From positions 1-47,221 of the forward strand of contig JAEZIQ010000021.1 of NCBI GenBank assembly GCA_023436605.1: a stretch of DNA of 47,221 nucleotides, given 5' to 3'. Origin of the DNA: Actinomycetes bacterium (GTDB lineage: Bacteria > Actinomycetota > Thermoleophilia > Solirubrobacterales > 70-9). The position numbers and the translations under genes were made by a program. The first letter of the stretch is position 1. Every line of letters begins with the position of its first letter. The notes below the pieces were generated by a model that was not told where the DNA came from, searched no databases, and worked only from the letters and a program-made list of their open reading frames with translations. This document shows, piece by piece, positions 15,001-22,428 of this stretch.

Positions 15001-16635
15001 CTAGTCACCCGATACCGCTTGTAACTCACGTTTCAGGATCTTGCCGGTTGCGTTGCGGGGCAGCTCGGACAGGAAGACCACATCTCTCGGGGCCTTGTAA
15101 GACGCGAGGTTGCTCTTCACGAAGGTCCGGACGGCAGATTCGTCAAGGGTGTTCTCGGCCTTCAGAACGACGAAGGCGCAGAGGGCCTGGCCGAACTTCT
15201 TGTCCTCCACGCCGAGCACGGCTACTTCCACGACTTCTTCGTGACTGGCGATCAGGTCCTCCACCTCTGCCGGATAGACGTTCTCGCCGCCCGAGATGAT
15301 CATTTCGTCGTCGCGACCGTCGATGAAGAGCCGGCCGCTCTCGTCGAAGTGGCCGACGTCACCGCTGGCGAGATATCCGTCGAGGTTCTCCTTGTTGCCA
15401 CCGCCGGTGTAGCCCTCGAAAGTCATCTCGTTGCTGATGAAGATCCGCCCGGTCTTCCCCCGGGGAACATCGTTGCCGTGCTCGTCGACGATCCTCACAT
15501 CGGTTCCGTATGGCGGCCGACCCGCGGTGGCCGCATCGAAACGGAGATCCCCGGGTGTCGCGATCGACCCCATCGCCACTTCGGTCGATCCGTAGAAGTT
15601 GTAGACGTTGTCGCCATAGCGGTCCATCCACGCCGTGGCCAGCCCGCCGGGAAGGGCCGATCCGGAAAGAGTGACGATCTTCAATTTGTCGGCGCGGAAG
15701 TTCCTGCTCGTTTCCTCGTCGAGTTCGAGGATGCGCTGCAGCATCACCGGCACTGCGACCAGCGCGTCGGCCTCGTACTCATCGACGAGTTCCATGGTCT
15801 GGGCGGGCCGGAACCGCCGCTGGAGAACGAGCCGCGCTCCGATCGAACTGCCGATGATCGAGTTGAGGTAACCCCAGGAATGAAAAAGAGGGGCGGCCAT
15901 GACGACGGTCTCGCCCGAGAAGTGGGGAATCCGGTCGAGGATGCCGACCAGTACGGAAAGGCCACTGGGGGCCGGGCGCTGGGCACCTTTCGGGGTGCCG
16001 GTGGTACCCGAGGTGAGGATGATGTTCCGACCCTTCTTGCCCGGCCAGGGCAGGTCCGAATCGTCGTTGGAGGCGATCAGATCTTCCAGGCTGGGCAGCG
16101 ACGAGCTTCCCGGTTCTTCTTCGAATCCACAGACCCGACCGACCTCGTCCGGAACGCCGGAGAGCAGTTCCTCGAACTCCTGATCGAGCACGACGACCTT
16201 GGCGCCCTCCCGTTCGATCACGTCTGCCAGCTGGGGCCCGGAGAACATCGTGTTGAGCAGGATCACGTTGGCGCCGAGCTTCCAGCCGGCCAGGTTGCTC
16301 TCGACGAAGCCGCGGTGATTGCGGCACATGATCGCCAGGCCGTCACCCGGCCCGATGCCCAGACCGGCGAAAGCGCGGGCCAGCGAGTTGCTGCGGCGGT
16401 GGACCTCACCGTAAGTCAACGCGCCCTTGTCGTCGACCAGGAATTCCCGGTCGGCGTACTTGAGGGTGGCGACGCGGATCGAAGTGGCGGGCGTGGTGCC
16501 ACCGCGAATGAAAGCCGAAGCCGCGGCCGGAATGCTGGCGGGACCAAGTCCCCCGATAACTCCGGCCCGGTGAAGGGTCTTCACCTCGAACCCCTTGTTC
16601 CGGACCGTTTCGACTGCTGACTTGACTGGGTTCAT
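15001..16635 (-). CDS. Acyl-CoA synthetase (AMP-dependent ligase, FadD-like)
   Basis: This 544-residue adenylate-forming enzyme activates a carboxylic acid to its CoA thioester using ATP. Motifs are the P-loop LTSGTTGTPKGA, NFYGSTEVAMG, the SGDVGHFDESGRLFIDGRDDEMIISGGENVYPAEVE hinge region and the catalytic lysine in PRNATGKILKREL near the C terminus. The sequence most resembles fatty-acyl or long-chain CoA ligases; substrate length is uncertain. It lies in the ispF-cysS operon, 32 bases after ispF, where it is unexpected. A TAAAGT hexamer nine bases before the ATG, and no clear Shine-Dalgarno sequence, hint at its own promoter. Confidence 0.88.
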   Translation of the reverse strand: MNPVKSAVETVRNKGFEVKTLHRAGVIGGLGPASIPAAASAFIRGGTTPATSIRVATLKYADREFLVDDKGALTYGEVHRRSNSLARAFAGLGIGPGDGLAIMCRNHRGFVESNLAGWKLGANVILLNTMFSGPQLADVIEREGAKVVVLDQEFEELLSGVPDEVGRVCGFEEEPGSSSLPSLEDLIASNDDSDLPWPGKKGRNIILTSGTTGTPKGAQRPAPSGLSVLVGILDRIPHFSGETVVMAAPLFHSWGYLNSIIGSSIGARLVLQRRFRPAQTMELVDEYEADALVAVPVMLQRILELDEETSRNFRADKLKIVTLSGSALPGGLATAWMDRYGDNVYNFYGSTEVAMGSIATPGDLRFDAATAGRPPYGTDVRIVDEHGNDVPRGKTGRIFISNEMTFEGYTGGGNKENLDGYLASGDVGHFDESGRLFIDGRDDEMIISGGENVYPAEVEDLIASHEEVVEVAVLGVEDKKFGQALCAFVVLKAENTLDESAVRTFVKSNLASYKAPRDVVFLSELPRNATGKILKRELQAVSGD

Positions 16636-16667
16636 CGAAGTTTGACTTTACTGCAGCGCCAAAGGGT

Positions 16668-17129
16668 TCAGTCCAGATCGACGGTCGCCACGGCCATGCA
16701 CGCAATTCCCTCGCCACGGCCGATCCAGCCCATCTGCTCGTTGGTCGTGGCCTTGACGCTGATCCGGGCTCCTGTCACCGCGGCCAGTTGGGAAACCATG
16801 GCTGGCCGGTGAGGCCCGAGTTTGGGCTGTTCGCAGATCAGGGTCGCGTCCACGTTCCGGACCGGACCGCGCAGCATGCCGATCACAGTACGGAGCAGTC
16901 CGATCGAATCCGCTCCCTCCCAGGCCGGGTCGGTATCCGGGAACACCTCGCCGATGTCGCCGAGACCGGCGGCGCCGAGAATCGCATCGATCACGGCGTG
17001 GGTCAGGACATCCGCATCGGAGTGGCCGGAAAGACCTTTCTCGAAGGGCACCTCGACTCCACCGAGGATCAGCTTGCGCCCTTCCGCGAAGCGGTGGGAG
17101 TCGTAACCGATGCCAACGCTTATCGACAT
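16668..17129 (-). CDS. ispF: 2-C-methyl-D-erythritol 2,4-cyclodiphosphate synthase
   Basis: This 153-residue enzyme is at the usual length for the MEP isoprenoid pathway. It converts CDP-methylerythritol 2-phosphate to the cyclodiphosphate. Metal ligands are Asp10 and His12 in YDSHRF and His44 in DADVLTHAV; HSDAD, DIGEVFPDTD and TTNEQMGWIGRGEG are also conserved. The start is the ATG at 17129. The gene begins one base after the PHP phosphatase stop, with ispD further upstream, so both MEP-pathway enzymes are probably co-transcribed. Confidence 0.96.
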   Translation of the reverse strand: MSISVGIGYDSHRFAEGRKLILGGVEVPFEKGLSGHSDADVLTHAVIDAILGAAGLGDIGEVFPDTDPAWEGADSIGLLRTVIGMLRGPVRNVDATLICEQPKLGPHRPAMVSQLAAVTGARISVKATTNEQMGWIGRGEGIACMAVATVDLD

Positions 17130-17130
17130 C

Positions 17131-18003
17131 TCAGTCTGCCCCGTTGACCGCAGGGTCGGAGCCCTTGAGTTCGCCAACCGGAACCAGGCGGCGCTGGCGG
17201 CCTTCGAAGACAGCGATCTCCTCGACGCCGTGCCGGGCCAGGAAGGCCAGGCCCTCGGGGTAGCGGAAGCCGATCTGTGCCGGTTCGTGAGCGTCGGAAG
17301 AGAGAGCGAAGACGGCACCGGCATCGACGCACATCTCCATGAAGGCGGGAGCCGGATAGATCTCTCCCACGCCCTTGCGCAAGCCGGCGGTCGAGACTTC
17401 GACGGCGATCCCTGTTTCGGCGATCGCCTCGATCGCCGGCTCGTACATGGTCTTCGGATCGACCGAGGGCAGTCGGCCGGCGCGACCCCAGACCTTGACC
17501 AGGTCAGGGTGAGCGAGGATGTCGAAAAGTCCGGAGCGGGCGGCGCTGGCCAGGGTCTCGAAGTAGCGGCGCCAGATGTCATCCGGGTCCTGGCTGCCAT
17601 CCCAGATCGTGTACTCCTCGGTGTCGAGCGAATAGTCGCCGAGGAAGTGGACCGAGCCGACCACGTAATCGAACGGCCGGGAGCCGAGCATCGCCTCGAG
17701 TTTGTCCTCGGCTCCGAGGATGTAATCGCCTTCGATACCCAGCTTGATCGGGCTGGCCCTGACCGCCTCGACGTACTGGTCGATGTCGTCGATCGCCCAT
17801 TCGTCCCAGAAGGGATGTCTCCAGACCGTCAGCGCTTCGGTGAAACGGTACATGTGCTCGGCACAGCCGAGGTCGGTAACCCCGGCAGCTTCGGCGGCCT
17901 CGACGTAGCGGGCGATGTTCTCCGGGTTGAAGTGATCGGCAGCCCGGGCCGAGAGGTCGTCACCACGCAGGTGGAGGTGGTAGTCGGTGATCACTGAATT
18001 CAT
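17131..18003 (-). CDS. PHP-domain phosphoesterase (histidinol-phosphatase HisJ/HisK-like)
   Basis: The protein has 290 residues with the metal-binding pattern of PHP phosphatases: DYHLHLRGDD, CAEHMYRF, GIEGDYI, GSVHFLG, ILAHPDLVK and SSDAHEP. It would hydrolyse a phosphomonoester with a multi-metal centre; histidinol phosphate is the usual substrate of this family. It sits between ispD (4-base ATGA overlap) and ispF (1-base gap), away from any his gene. Its substrate could therefore be histidinol phosphate or another phosphorylated metabolite. Confidence 0.85.
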   Translation of the reverse strand: MNSVITDYHLHLRGDDLSARAADHFNPENIARYVEAAEAAGVTDLGCAEHMYRFTEALTVWRHPFWDEWAIDDIDQYVEAVRASPIKLGIEGDYILGAEDKLEAMLGSRPFDYVVGSVHFLGDYSLDTEEYTIWDGSQDPDDIWRRYFETLASAARSGLFDILAHPDLVKVWGRAGRLPSVDPKTMYEPAIEAIAETGIAVEVSTAGLRKGVGEIYPAPAFMEMCVDAGAVFALSSDAHEPAQIGFRYPEGLAFLARHGVEEIAVFEGRQRRLVPVGELKGSDPAVNGAD

Positions 18004-18671
18004 CGGTCTCTCTGGAGAAGAAGGGTGGCGATGTCGAGATCGCCGGGGACGGTGACCTTGATATTGCCGGACGGGGACTCGATCACGCCGACCGACCCGC
18101 CTGCCGCTTCGACCAGGGAAGCGTCATCGGTCGCCGCCGCGAGATTGCCCGAGGCGATCGCCTGTTCAAGCAGGCTGACCCTGAACACCTGGGGTGTCTG
18201 AACCGAGACCAGTTCGGAGCGATCAAGAGTTTCGGTCACGACACCGTCCGCACCGAGCCGCTTGACCGTGTCGGTCATCGGAGCCGCCGCGATCAGGGCG
18301 TGGAGCTCCGTGTCCGCATCGAGCCCGATAACCGCGGCGTCGATCAGGGCCGAGCTGACCAGGGGCCGGGCCGCATCATGGACGACCAGCATTTCCGCTC
18401 CGCCGTCCGCTTTGATGGCCGCGAGACCATTGGCTACCGAGTGCGACCGGGTCTCGCCGCCCTCTACCGTGACTATTCCCGGTTCGGTGAAGCGCTCTGC
18501 CTGGCCAGGCGGCACCGCGACGTAAATCCGGTCGATGTGGGTGGCCTGGCGAAATGCGTCAACCGACCACGCGTACAGGGGCCGACCGGCAAGGTCGACC
18601 AGGGCCTTGGGCCCACCGGCTCCGAGCCTCTGCCCGGAACCGGCGGCCACGATCAGTGCCGGTACCCCCAC
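18000..18671 (-). CDS. ispD: 2-C-methyl-D-erythritol 4-phosphate cytidylyltransferase
   Basis: This is a 223-residue nucleotidyltransferase of the MEP pathway. It joins CTP and methylerythritol phosphate. The N-terminal nucleotide loop is ALIVAAGSGQRLGAGGPKALVDLAGRPL. Other conserved segments are VHDAARPLVS, TPQVFR and ATDDASLVE. It lies 24 bases after carD and overlaps the PHP gene by four bases, indicating coupled translation. Confidence 0.95.
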   Translation of the reverse strand: MGVPALIVAAGSGQRLGAGGPKALVDLAGRPLYAWSVDAFRQATHIDRIYVAVPPGQAERFTEPGIVTVEGGETRSHSVANGLAAIKADGGAEMLVVHDAARPLVSSALIDAAVIGLDADTELHALIAAAPMTDTVKRLGADGVVTETLDRSELVSVQTPQVFRVSLLEQAIASGNLAAATDDASLVEAAGGSVGVIESPSGNIKVTVPGDLDIATLLLQRDR

Positions 18672-18695
18672 TCGGGGACCGCCTACGCCTGCGGC

Positions 18696-19262
18696 CTAGG
18701 CCGCAGCGGCTGCGACCGAGGCCTCGTAACGCTCTTCGAGCAGGCCGTCGAGGTAGCTCTCGGCTCCCTCTTCGTCCTTGTCGAGTGCGTACATGAACTC
18801 GGAAGCGAGGATCTTCTTGGCCCGGGTGTACATCTGCTTCTCACCGGTCGAAAGACCCTTCTCCATCTCGCGCAGGGCGAGATTGCGGACCACTTCGGCC
18901 AGTTCGAAGACGTCACCCGTCTTGATCTTTTCCTTGTTGTACTTGATCCGGCGGTTCCAGTTCTTGGGCATGTCGGAAACCTCATCCGACAGGACCGAGA
19001 TGACCTTCTTGATCTCGTCCTCGTCAATGACCCGGCGCAGACCGGCTTCGCCAGCCTTCTCGGTCGGGACCTTGACGGTCAGGTCGTTGTGCAGGATCTT
19101 GATCGTCAGGTACTCGCGGGTTTCGCCCATGAGCTCGGCATCAGCTTTCTTGAGGACGACGCCGGCACCATGGTGCGGATAGACGACCTTGTCGCCTTCC
19201 TCGAAATCGCACACGTACGGAACCAGATCCTCAAGATCCTCTTCTGTCACTTCGCCGTTCAC
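18696..19262 (-). CDS. carD: CarD-family RNA polymerase-binding regulator
   Basis: The protein has 188 residues. The N-terminal RNA-polymerase interaction domain reads FEEGDKVVYPHHGAGVVLKK...REYLTIKIL, and the helical C-terminal domain holds the DNA-contacting region (DMPKNWNRRIKYNKEKI). CarD stabilises open promoter complexes at housekeeping promoters and is essential in mycobacteria. The GTG at 19262 is the first normal start but lacks a Shine-Dalgarno sequence. A strong AAAGGAG at 19287-19293 would instead suit an ATT (19280) or CTG (19283) start, adding six or seven residues. The disA-carD-ispD order agrees with other actinobacteria. Confidence 0.92.
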   Translation of the reverse strand: MNGEVTEEDLEDLVPYVCDFEEGDKVVYPHHGAGVVLKKADAELMGETREYLTIKILHNDLTVKVPTEKAGEAGLRRVIDEDEIKKVISVLSDEVSDMPKNWNRRIKYNKEKIKTGDVFELAEVVRNLALREMEKGLSTGEKQMYTRAKKILASEFMYALDKDEEGAESYLDGLLEERYEASVAAAAA

Positions 19263-19320
19263 TGCGTCTGAATCGGAAATCAGATGCTCCTTTGTCTCTT
19301 CGCTGACGACGTCCAGGTCG

Positions 19321-20433
19321 TCATGTGTTCAAAAACCGGTCTGCCATGACGGATTCCTGGAGTCTCCGCACCCCTTCACGGATCTCCTTGGCCCGGGACG
19401 GGCCGACACCGTCAACGCCGGCAAGCTCCTCGTCGCTGGCCCTGAGCGCCTCTTCGAGGCTGCCGAAGTTCTGGACGATCTTCTGGACGACCAGACGCGG
19501 CAGCCGGGGCACGTTGCCGAGCAACCGGTATCCGCGCGGCTCGGTGACCAGGTCAAGGGTGTTGACCTTGCGGTCGTATCCGAGCAATTCCGCCAGACGA
19601 CCAAAGTCAAGTACGTCCTGATGCGGCATCGCCGCCAGTTCCTCGACCATGTACTGGACGTTTTCTTCGGTGTCCTCGACCGCGTAGTCACGCATCAGGG
19701 AAAGACGTTCGGAGGCAACCCCGACCATGGTTTCCTCGAGCTGCATCTCGATCAACCGGCCCTCGGTTCCGAGTTCGATCACATACCGCTCGACCTCGGT
19801 CGCCATCCGGGAAACAAGTTCGGAGCGCTGAAGCACGGCCAGCGCGTCATAAAGCACCACGCCGCCGCTGAACTCAGCACGAGTGAGTCGGCTGGAAAGC
19901 TCGTCGAGGCGGGTCCGGTACTTGGTCAGCGTGGCCAGCGCCTGATTCGACTTGGCCAGCACCGCGGGGATGTCCTGCAGGATGTACTTGACCCCGTCGA
20001 GGTAAAGCGAAACCACTTCGCGCCGCTCGGAAATCGCGATGACCAGCGCGTCGACCTGCTTCGAGATGCGCTCGGCGGTCCGGTGACGCGTTCCGGTCTC
20101 AACCGAGTGGATGGTCGGATCCGGCATCATCTGGACGTTGGCCCAGGTGATCTTGCTGCCGTCCGCGTTGATCAGGATCGCCCCGTCCATTTTTGCCACC
20201 TGGTAGAGCATGGCCGGGCTGTAGTCGATGTCGAGCCTGATTCCGCCCGAAAGCATGAAGGCGAAGTCCTCGGTTTCACCGACGACAATCAATCCGCCGG
20301 TACGAGCGTGAAGAATGTTGTCTATACCCTCGCGGAGCTCGGTACCCGGTGCTACCGCGTCAATGGCACGGAGCAGCCTTGGATCCTGACGCTCTGAAAG
20401 TTGAGCTAGATCAGTTTCAACCGCTGGTGCCAT
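19321..20433 (-). CDS. disA: DNA integrity scanning diadenylate cyclase DisA
   Basis: The protein has 370 residues. The N-terminal DAC domain has the catalytic motifs DGA (Asp83) and RHR (116-118). The middle is helical, and the C terminus has helix-hairpin-helix DNA-binding elements (LEEALRASDEELAGVDGVGPSRAKEIREGV). It condenses two ATP to cyclic di-AMP while bound as an octamer to branched DNA. It follows radA, its usual partner. A CATAAT hexamer at 20441-20446, seven bases before the ATG and preceded by TGG, suggests a leaderless transcript starting here. Confidence 0.96.
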   Translation of the reverse strand: MAPAVETDLAQLSERQDPRLLRAIDAVAPGTELREGIDNILHARTGGLIVVGETEDFAFMLSGGIRLDIDYSPAMLYQVAKMDGAILINADGSKITWANVQMMPDPTIHSVETGTRHRTAERISKQVDALVIAISERREVVSLYLDGVKYILQDIPAVLAKSNQALATLTKYRTRLDELSSRLTRAEFSGGVVLYDALAVLQRSELVSRMATEVERYVIELGTEGRLIEMQLEETMVGVASERLSLMRDYAVEDTEENVQYMVEELAAMPHQDVLDFGRLAELLGYDRKVNTLDLVTEPRGYRLLGNVPRLPRLVVQKIVQNFGSLEEALRASDEELAGVDGVGPSRAKEIREGVRRLQESVMADRFLNT

Positions 20434-20440
20434 TCAGGGA

Positions 20441-20449
20441 ATTATGCCA
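20441..20449 (-). promoter_or_regulatory. Extended -10 promoter of disA
   Basis: On the minus strand TGGCATAAT places a CATAAT -10 box with a TGN extension seven bases before the disA ATG. This is the probable start of the disA-carD-ispD transcript, separate from radA, which ends 122 bases upstream of disA. Confidence 0.6.
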
Positions 20450-20555
20450 GATTCGGCTTTCCAATGCGGTCTGCCGCAGTTTCGTATGCGGTTTTTCAAT
20501 TTGTCCGACCGGCCCGAATCCCACCGGGGGAGCCGAATTTAGCCTAGGCTGAATC

Positions 20556-21968
20556 TCAGGCTGCAACAGCCCGGGAAGTACCTTCATTCCCGGAAAATGC
20601 GGCTTTCAGCGCCTGTCTCACCGTGGCGCAGGGAGCCAGGCCCGGGAGCCGTTCCCCACCCCGGGGCGCGATCACCGGCGCCAGGCCGAATTTGGAGGCC
20701 TCGGCGACCCTGCGGTCGGCGTGGGCGACGTACCTCAGATCTCCGGTCAGTCCAAGCTCGCCGAAGCAGGCAAGGGGCTTGCCGTCCGGACCCGACAGCG
20801 GCTCTCCGCGCTGGGCCGAGGCGACCGCCAGGGCAACTGCCAGGTCAGCCCCGGGCTCGTCGATCCTTACCCCTCCGACGACGTTGACGAAGACATCCGC
20901 ATTACCCAGCCCGAGTCTGGCGTGGCGGGCAAGGACCGCGAGGATCATGCTCAACCGGTTGCGATCGATTCCGTTGACCACCCGCCGGGGGATCTCCAGT
21001 TCCGACGGCGAAACGAGCGCCTGGACCTCGACCAATACCGGTCGGGTGCCTTCCATCGAGGCCAGCACCACCGACCCCTGGGCCCCGGTCGCTTCTTCAA
21101 CGAAACGCGCCGAGGGATCAAGCACTTCGGTCAGCCCACCGGAGCGCATCTCGAAAACTCCCACTTCGGAGGTCGCCCCGAAACGGTTCTTGATCGCCCG
21201 CAGGGTCCTCCAGGTGCGCTCCCGCTCGCCTTCGAAACGGAGCACGCAATCGACCAGATGTTCGAGCACCCGCGGTCCGGCAAGGCTGCCTTCCTTGGTC
21301 ACGTGCCCGACCAGAATCACCGCGACGTCGAGCCGCTTGGCGAGTTCGGCGAGAGCGTTCGCGGCCTCCCGCACCTGCCCGACCGAGCCAGGTGCACCGC
21401 TCAGCTCGGAGCTGTGCATGGTCTGGATCGAGTCGATCACGCACACAGCCGGCCGCTCGGCCTCGATCGTGCCCAGCACCGTTTCGAGCGAGCTTTCCGC
21501 CAATGCCTTCACTTCCAGCGCCGCCGGTCCAAGCCGCTCGGCCCGCATCCGCACTTGCGCGGCCGATTCCTCGCCCGACACGTAGAGGGTCTCGGCCCCG
21601 GTCGCCTGAAGGTTCGCGGTCGCCATCCCGGTCAGGGTGCTCTTGCCGATCCCCGGCGAGCCACCCAGAAGGATCAGCGAGCCGGGCACGATGCCGCCGC
21701 CGAGCACCCGATCGAGCTCGCCGATCCCGGTCGAAAGCCGCTCGACCCGGGTCGTCTGGACTTCGCGCAGCGGAATCGCCTTCCCGGGCTCGCCGCGGGT
21801 GAGACTGCGGCCGTTACCGGTTCTGACGGCGGCGGTCTTCGGGGCCGGTCTTGGCGCCGCCTGCTCGACCAGGGTGTTCCATTCCCGGCAGTCCGGGCAC
21901 TGGCCGGTCCAGGCCATGGCCACATGGCCACAGCTCTGACAAACGTGTTGGGAGCGGATCTTCGCCAC
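20556..21968 (-). CDS. radA: DNA repair protein RadA
   Basis: The protein has 470 residues. The N-terminal C4 zinc finger is Cys10, Cys13, Cys24 and Cys27 (CQSCG...CPDC). The RecA-like ATPase core has Walker A GGSPGIGKST, and the RadA-specific KNRFG motif lies in IKNRFGATSEVGVFEM. The C terminus is a Lon-protease-like domain (LGNADVFVNVVGGVRIDEPGADLAVALA). It drives branch migration during recombination. The start is the GTG at 21968; TACCCT lies nine bases upstream. It is the first gene of the radA-disA-carD block. Confidence 0.95.
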   Translation of the reverse strand: MAKIRSQHVCQSCGHVAMAWTGQCPDCREWNTLVEQAAPRPAPKTAAVRTGNGRSLTRGEPGKAIPLREVQTTRVERLSTGIGELDRVLGGGIVPGSLILLGGSPGIGKSTLTGMATANLQATGAETLYVSGEESAAQVRMRAERLGPAALEVKALAESSLETVLGTIEAERPAVCVIDSIQTMHSSELSGAPGSVGQVREAANALAELAKRLDVAVILVGHVTKEGSLAGPRVLEHLVDCVLRFEGERERTWRTLRAIKNRFGATSEVGVFEMRSGGLTEVLDPSARFVEEATGAQGSVVLASMEGTRPVLVEVQALVSPSELEIPRRVVNGIDRNRLSMILAVLARHARLGLGNADVFVNVVGGVRIDEPGADLAVALAVASAQRGEPLSGPDGKPLACFGELGLTGDLRYVAHADRRVAEASKFGLAPVIAPRGGERLPGLAPCATVRQALKAAFSGNEGTSRAVAA

Positions 21969-21978
21969 GGATCATTAA

Positions 21979-22007
21979 GGGTAGGGGCGCCAGAGGACGC
22001 CCCACCC
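21979..22007. repeat. Bulged inverted repeat between radA and the 22044 gene
   Basis: GGGT-A-GGGGCG pairs with CGCCCC-ACCC, leaving one bulged A, in the 75-base divergent region. It starts 11 bases from the radA start and could be a regulator site for either promoter. Confidence 0.35.
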
Positions 22008-22030
22008 GGTGGCGAGCCGCCGCGGCCGAA

Positions 22031-22036
22031 TATTCT
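22031..22036 (+). promoter_or_regulatory. -10 box of a leaderless transcript
   Basis: TATTCT ends seven bases before the ATG at 22044, the same hexamer seen before the gene at 9080. No -35 box is obvious. Confidence 0.5.
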
Positions 22037-22043
22037 TTCCGGC

Positions 22044-22421
22044 ATGTTCTGGACTTTCCTCATCTTCCTTCACGTCGTGGCCATGGCTTTCTTCCTGGGA
22101 GGCCAGATCATGCTTGCCTCGACGATCGTCCCCGTGATGCGGGCCGAACCGGCCCAGCCGGAGAAGATCAAGGAGATCGCGCAGCGTTTCGGCATCGGCT
22201 CGCTGGTCGCGCTTGGCGTGCTGCTCTTGACCGGGATGATGATGGCTTCGCACTTCCAGCTCTGGGACTACGGGCCCTTTCACGTCAAGATGACGCTTGT
22301 GATCGCCACGATCGTCGCGGTACTCCTCCACATGATGCGGGGCGGCAGCCACGCCCTGATGGGGATCACCTTCCTGCTGACCCTCGCCACGGTCTACGCC
22401 GGCGTGAACCTCACCCACTGA
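22044..22421 (+). CDS. Small four-helix membrane protein, CopD/DUF2269-like
   Basis: The protein has 125 residues with four hydrophobic segments (about 2-30, 48-68, 77-95, 102-120). His residues lie in or near the membrane (FLHVVAM, SHFQLW, GPFHVK, LLHMMRGG). This layout resembles CopD or DUF2269-type membrane proteins, some of which bind haem or copper; the assignment is tentative. The ATG at 22044 is supported by TATTCT seven bases upstream. It is divergent from radA and ends seven bases from the convergent NHL gene. Confidence 0.6.
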   Translation: MFWTFLIFLHVVAMAFFLGGQIMLASTIVPVMRAEPAQPEKIKEIAQRFGIGSLVALGVLLLTGMMMASHFQLWDYGPFHVKMTLVIATIVAVLLHMMRGGSHALMGITFLLTLATVYAGVNLTH

Positions 22422-22428
22422 CCCCGGT

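Noticed and set aside
20721..22043. Upstream part of a long plus-strand frame ending in the 22044 gene
   Set aside because: Antisense to radA; the membrane protein clearly begins at the ATG at 22044 with its own -10 box.
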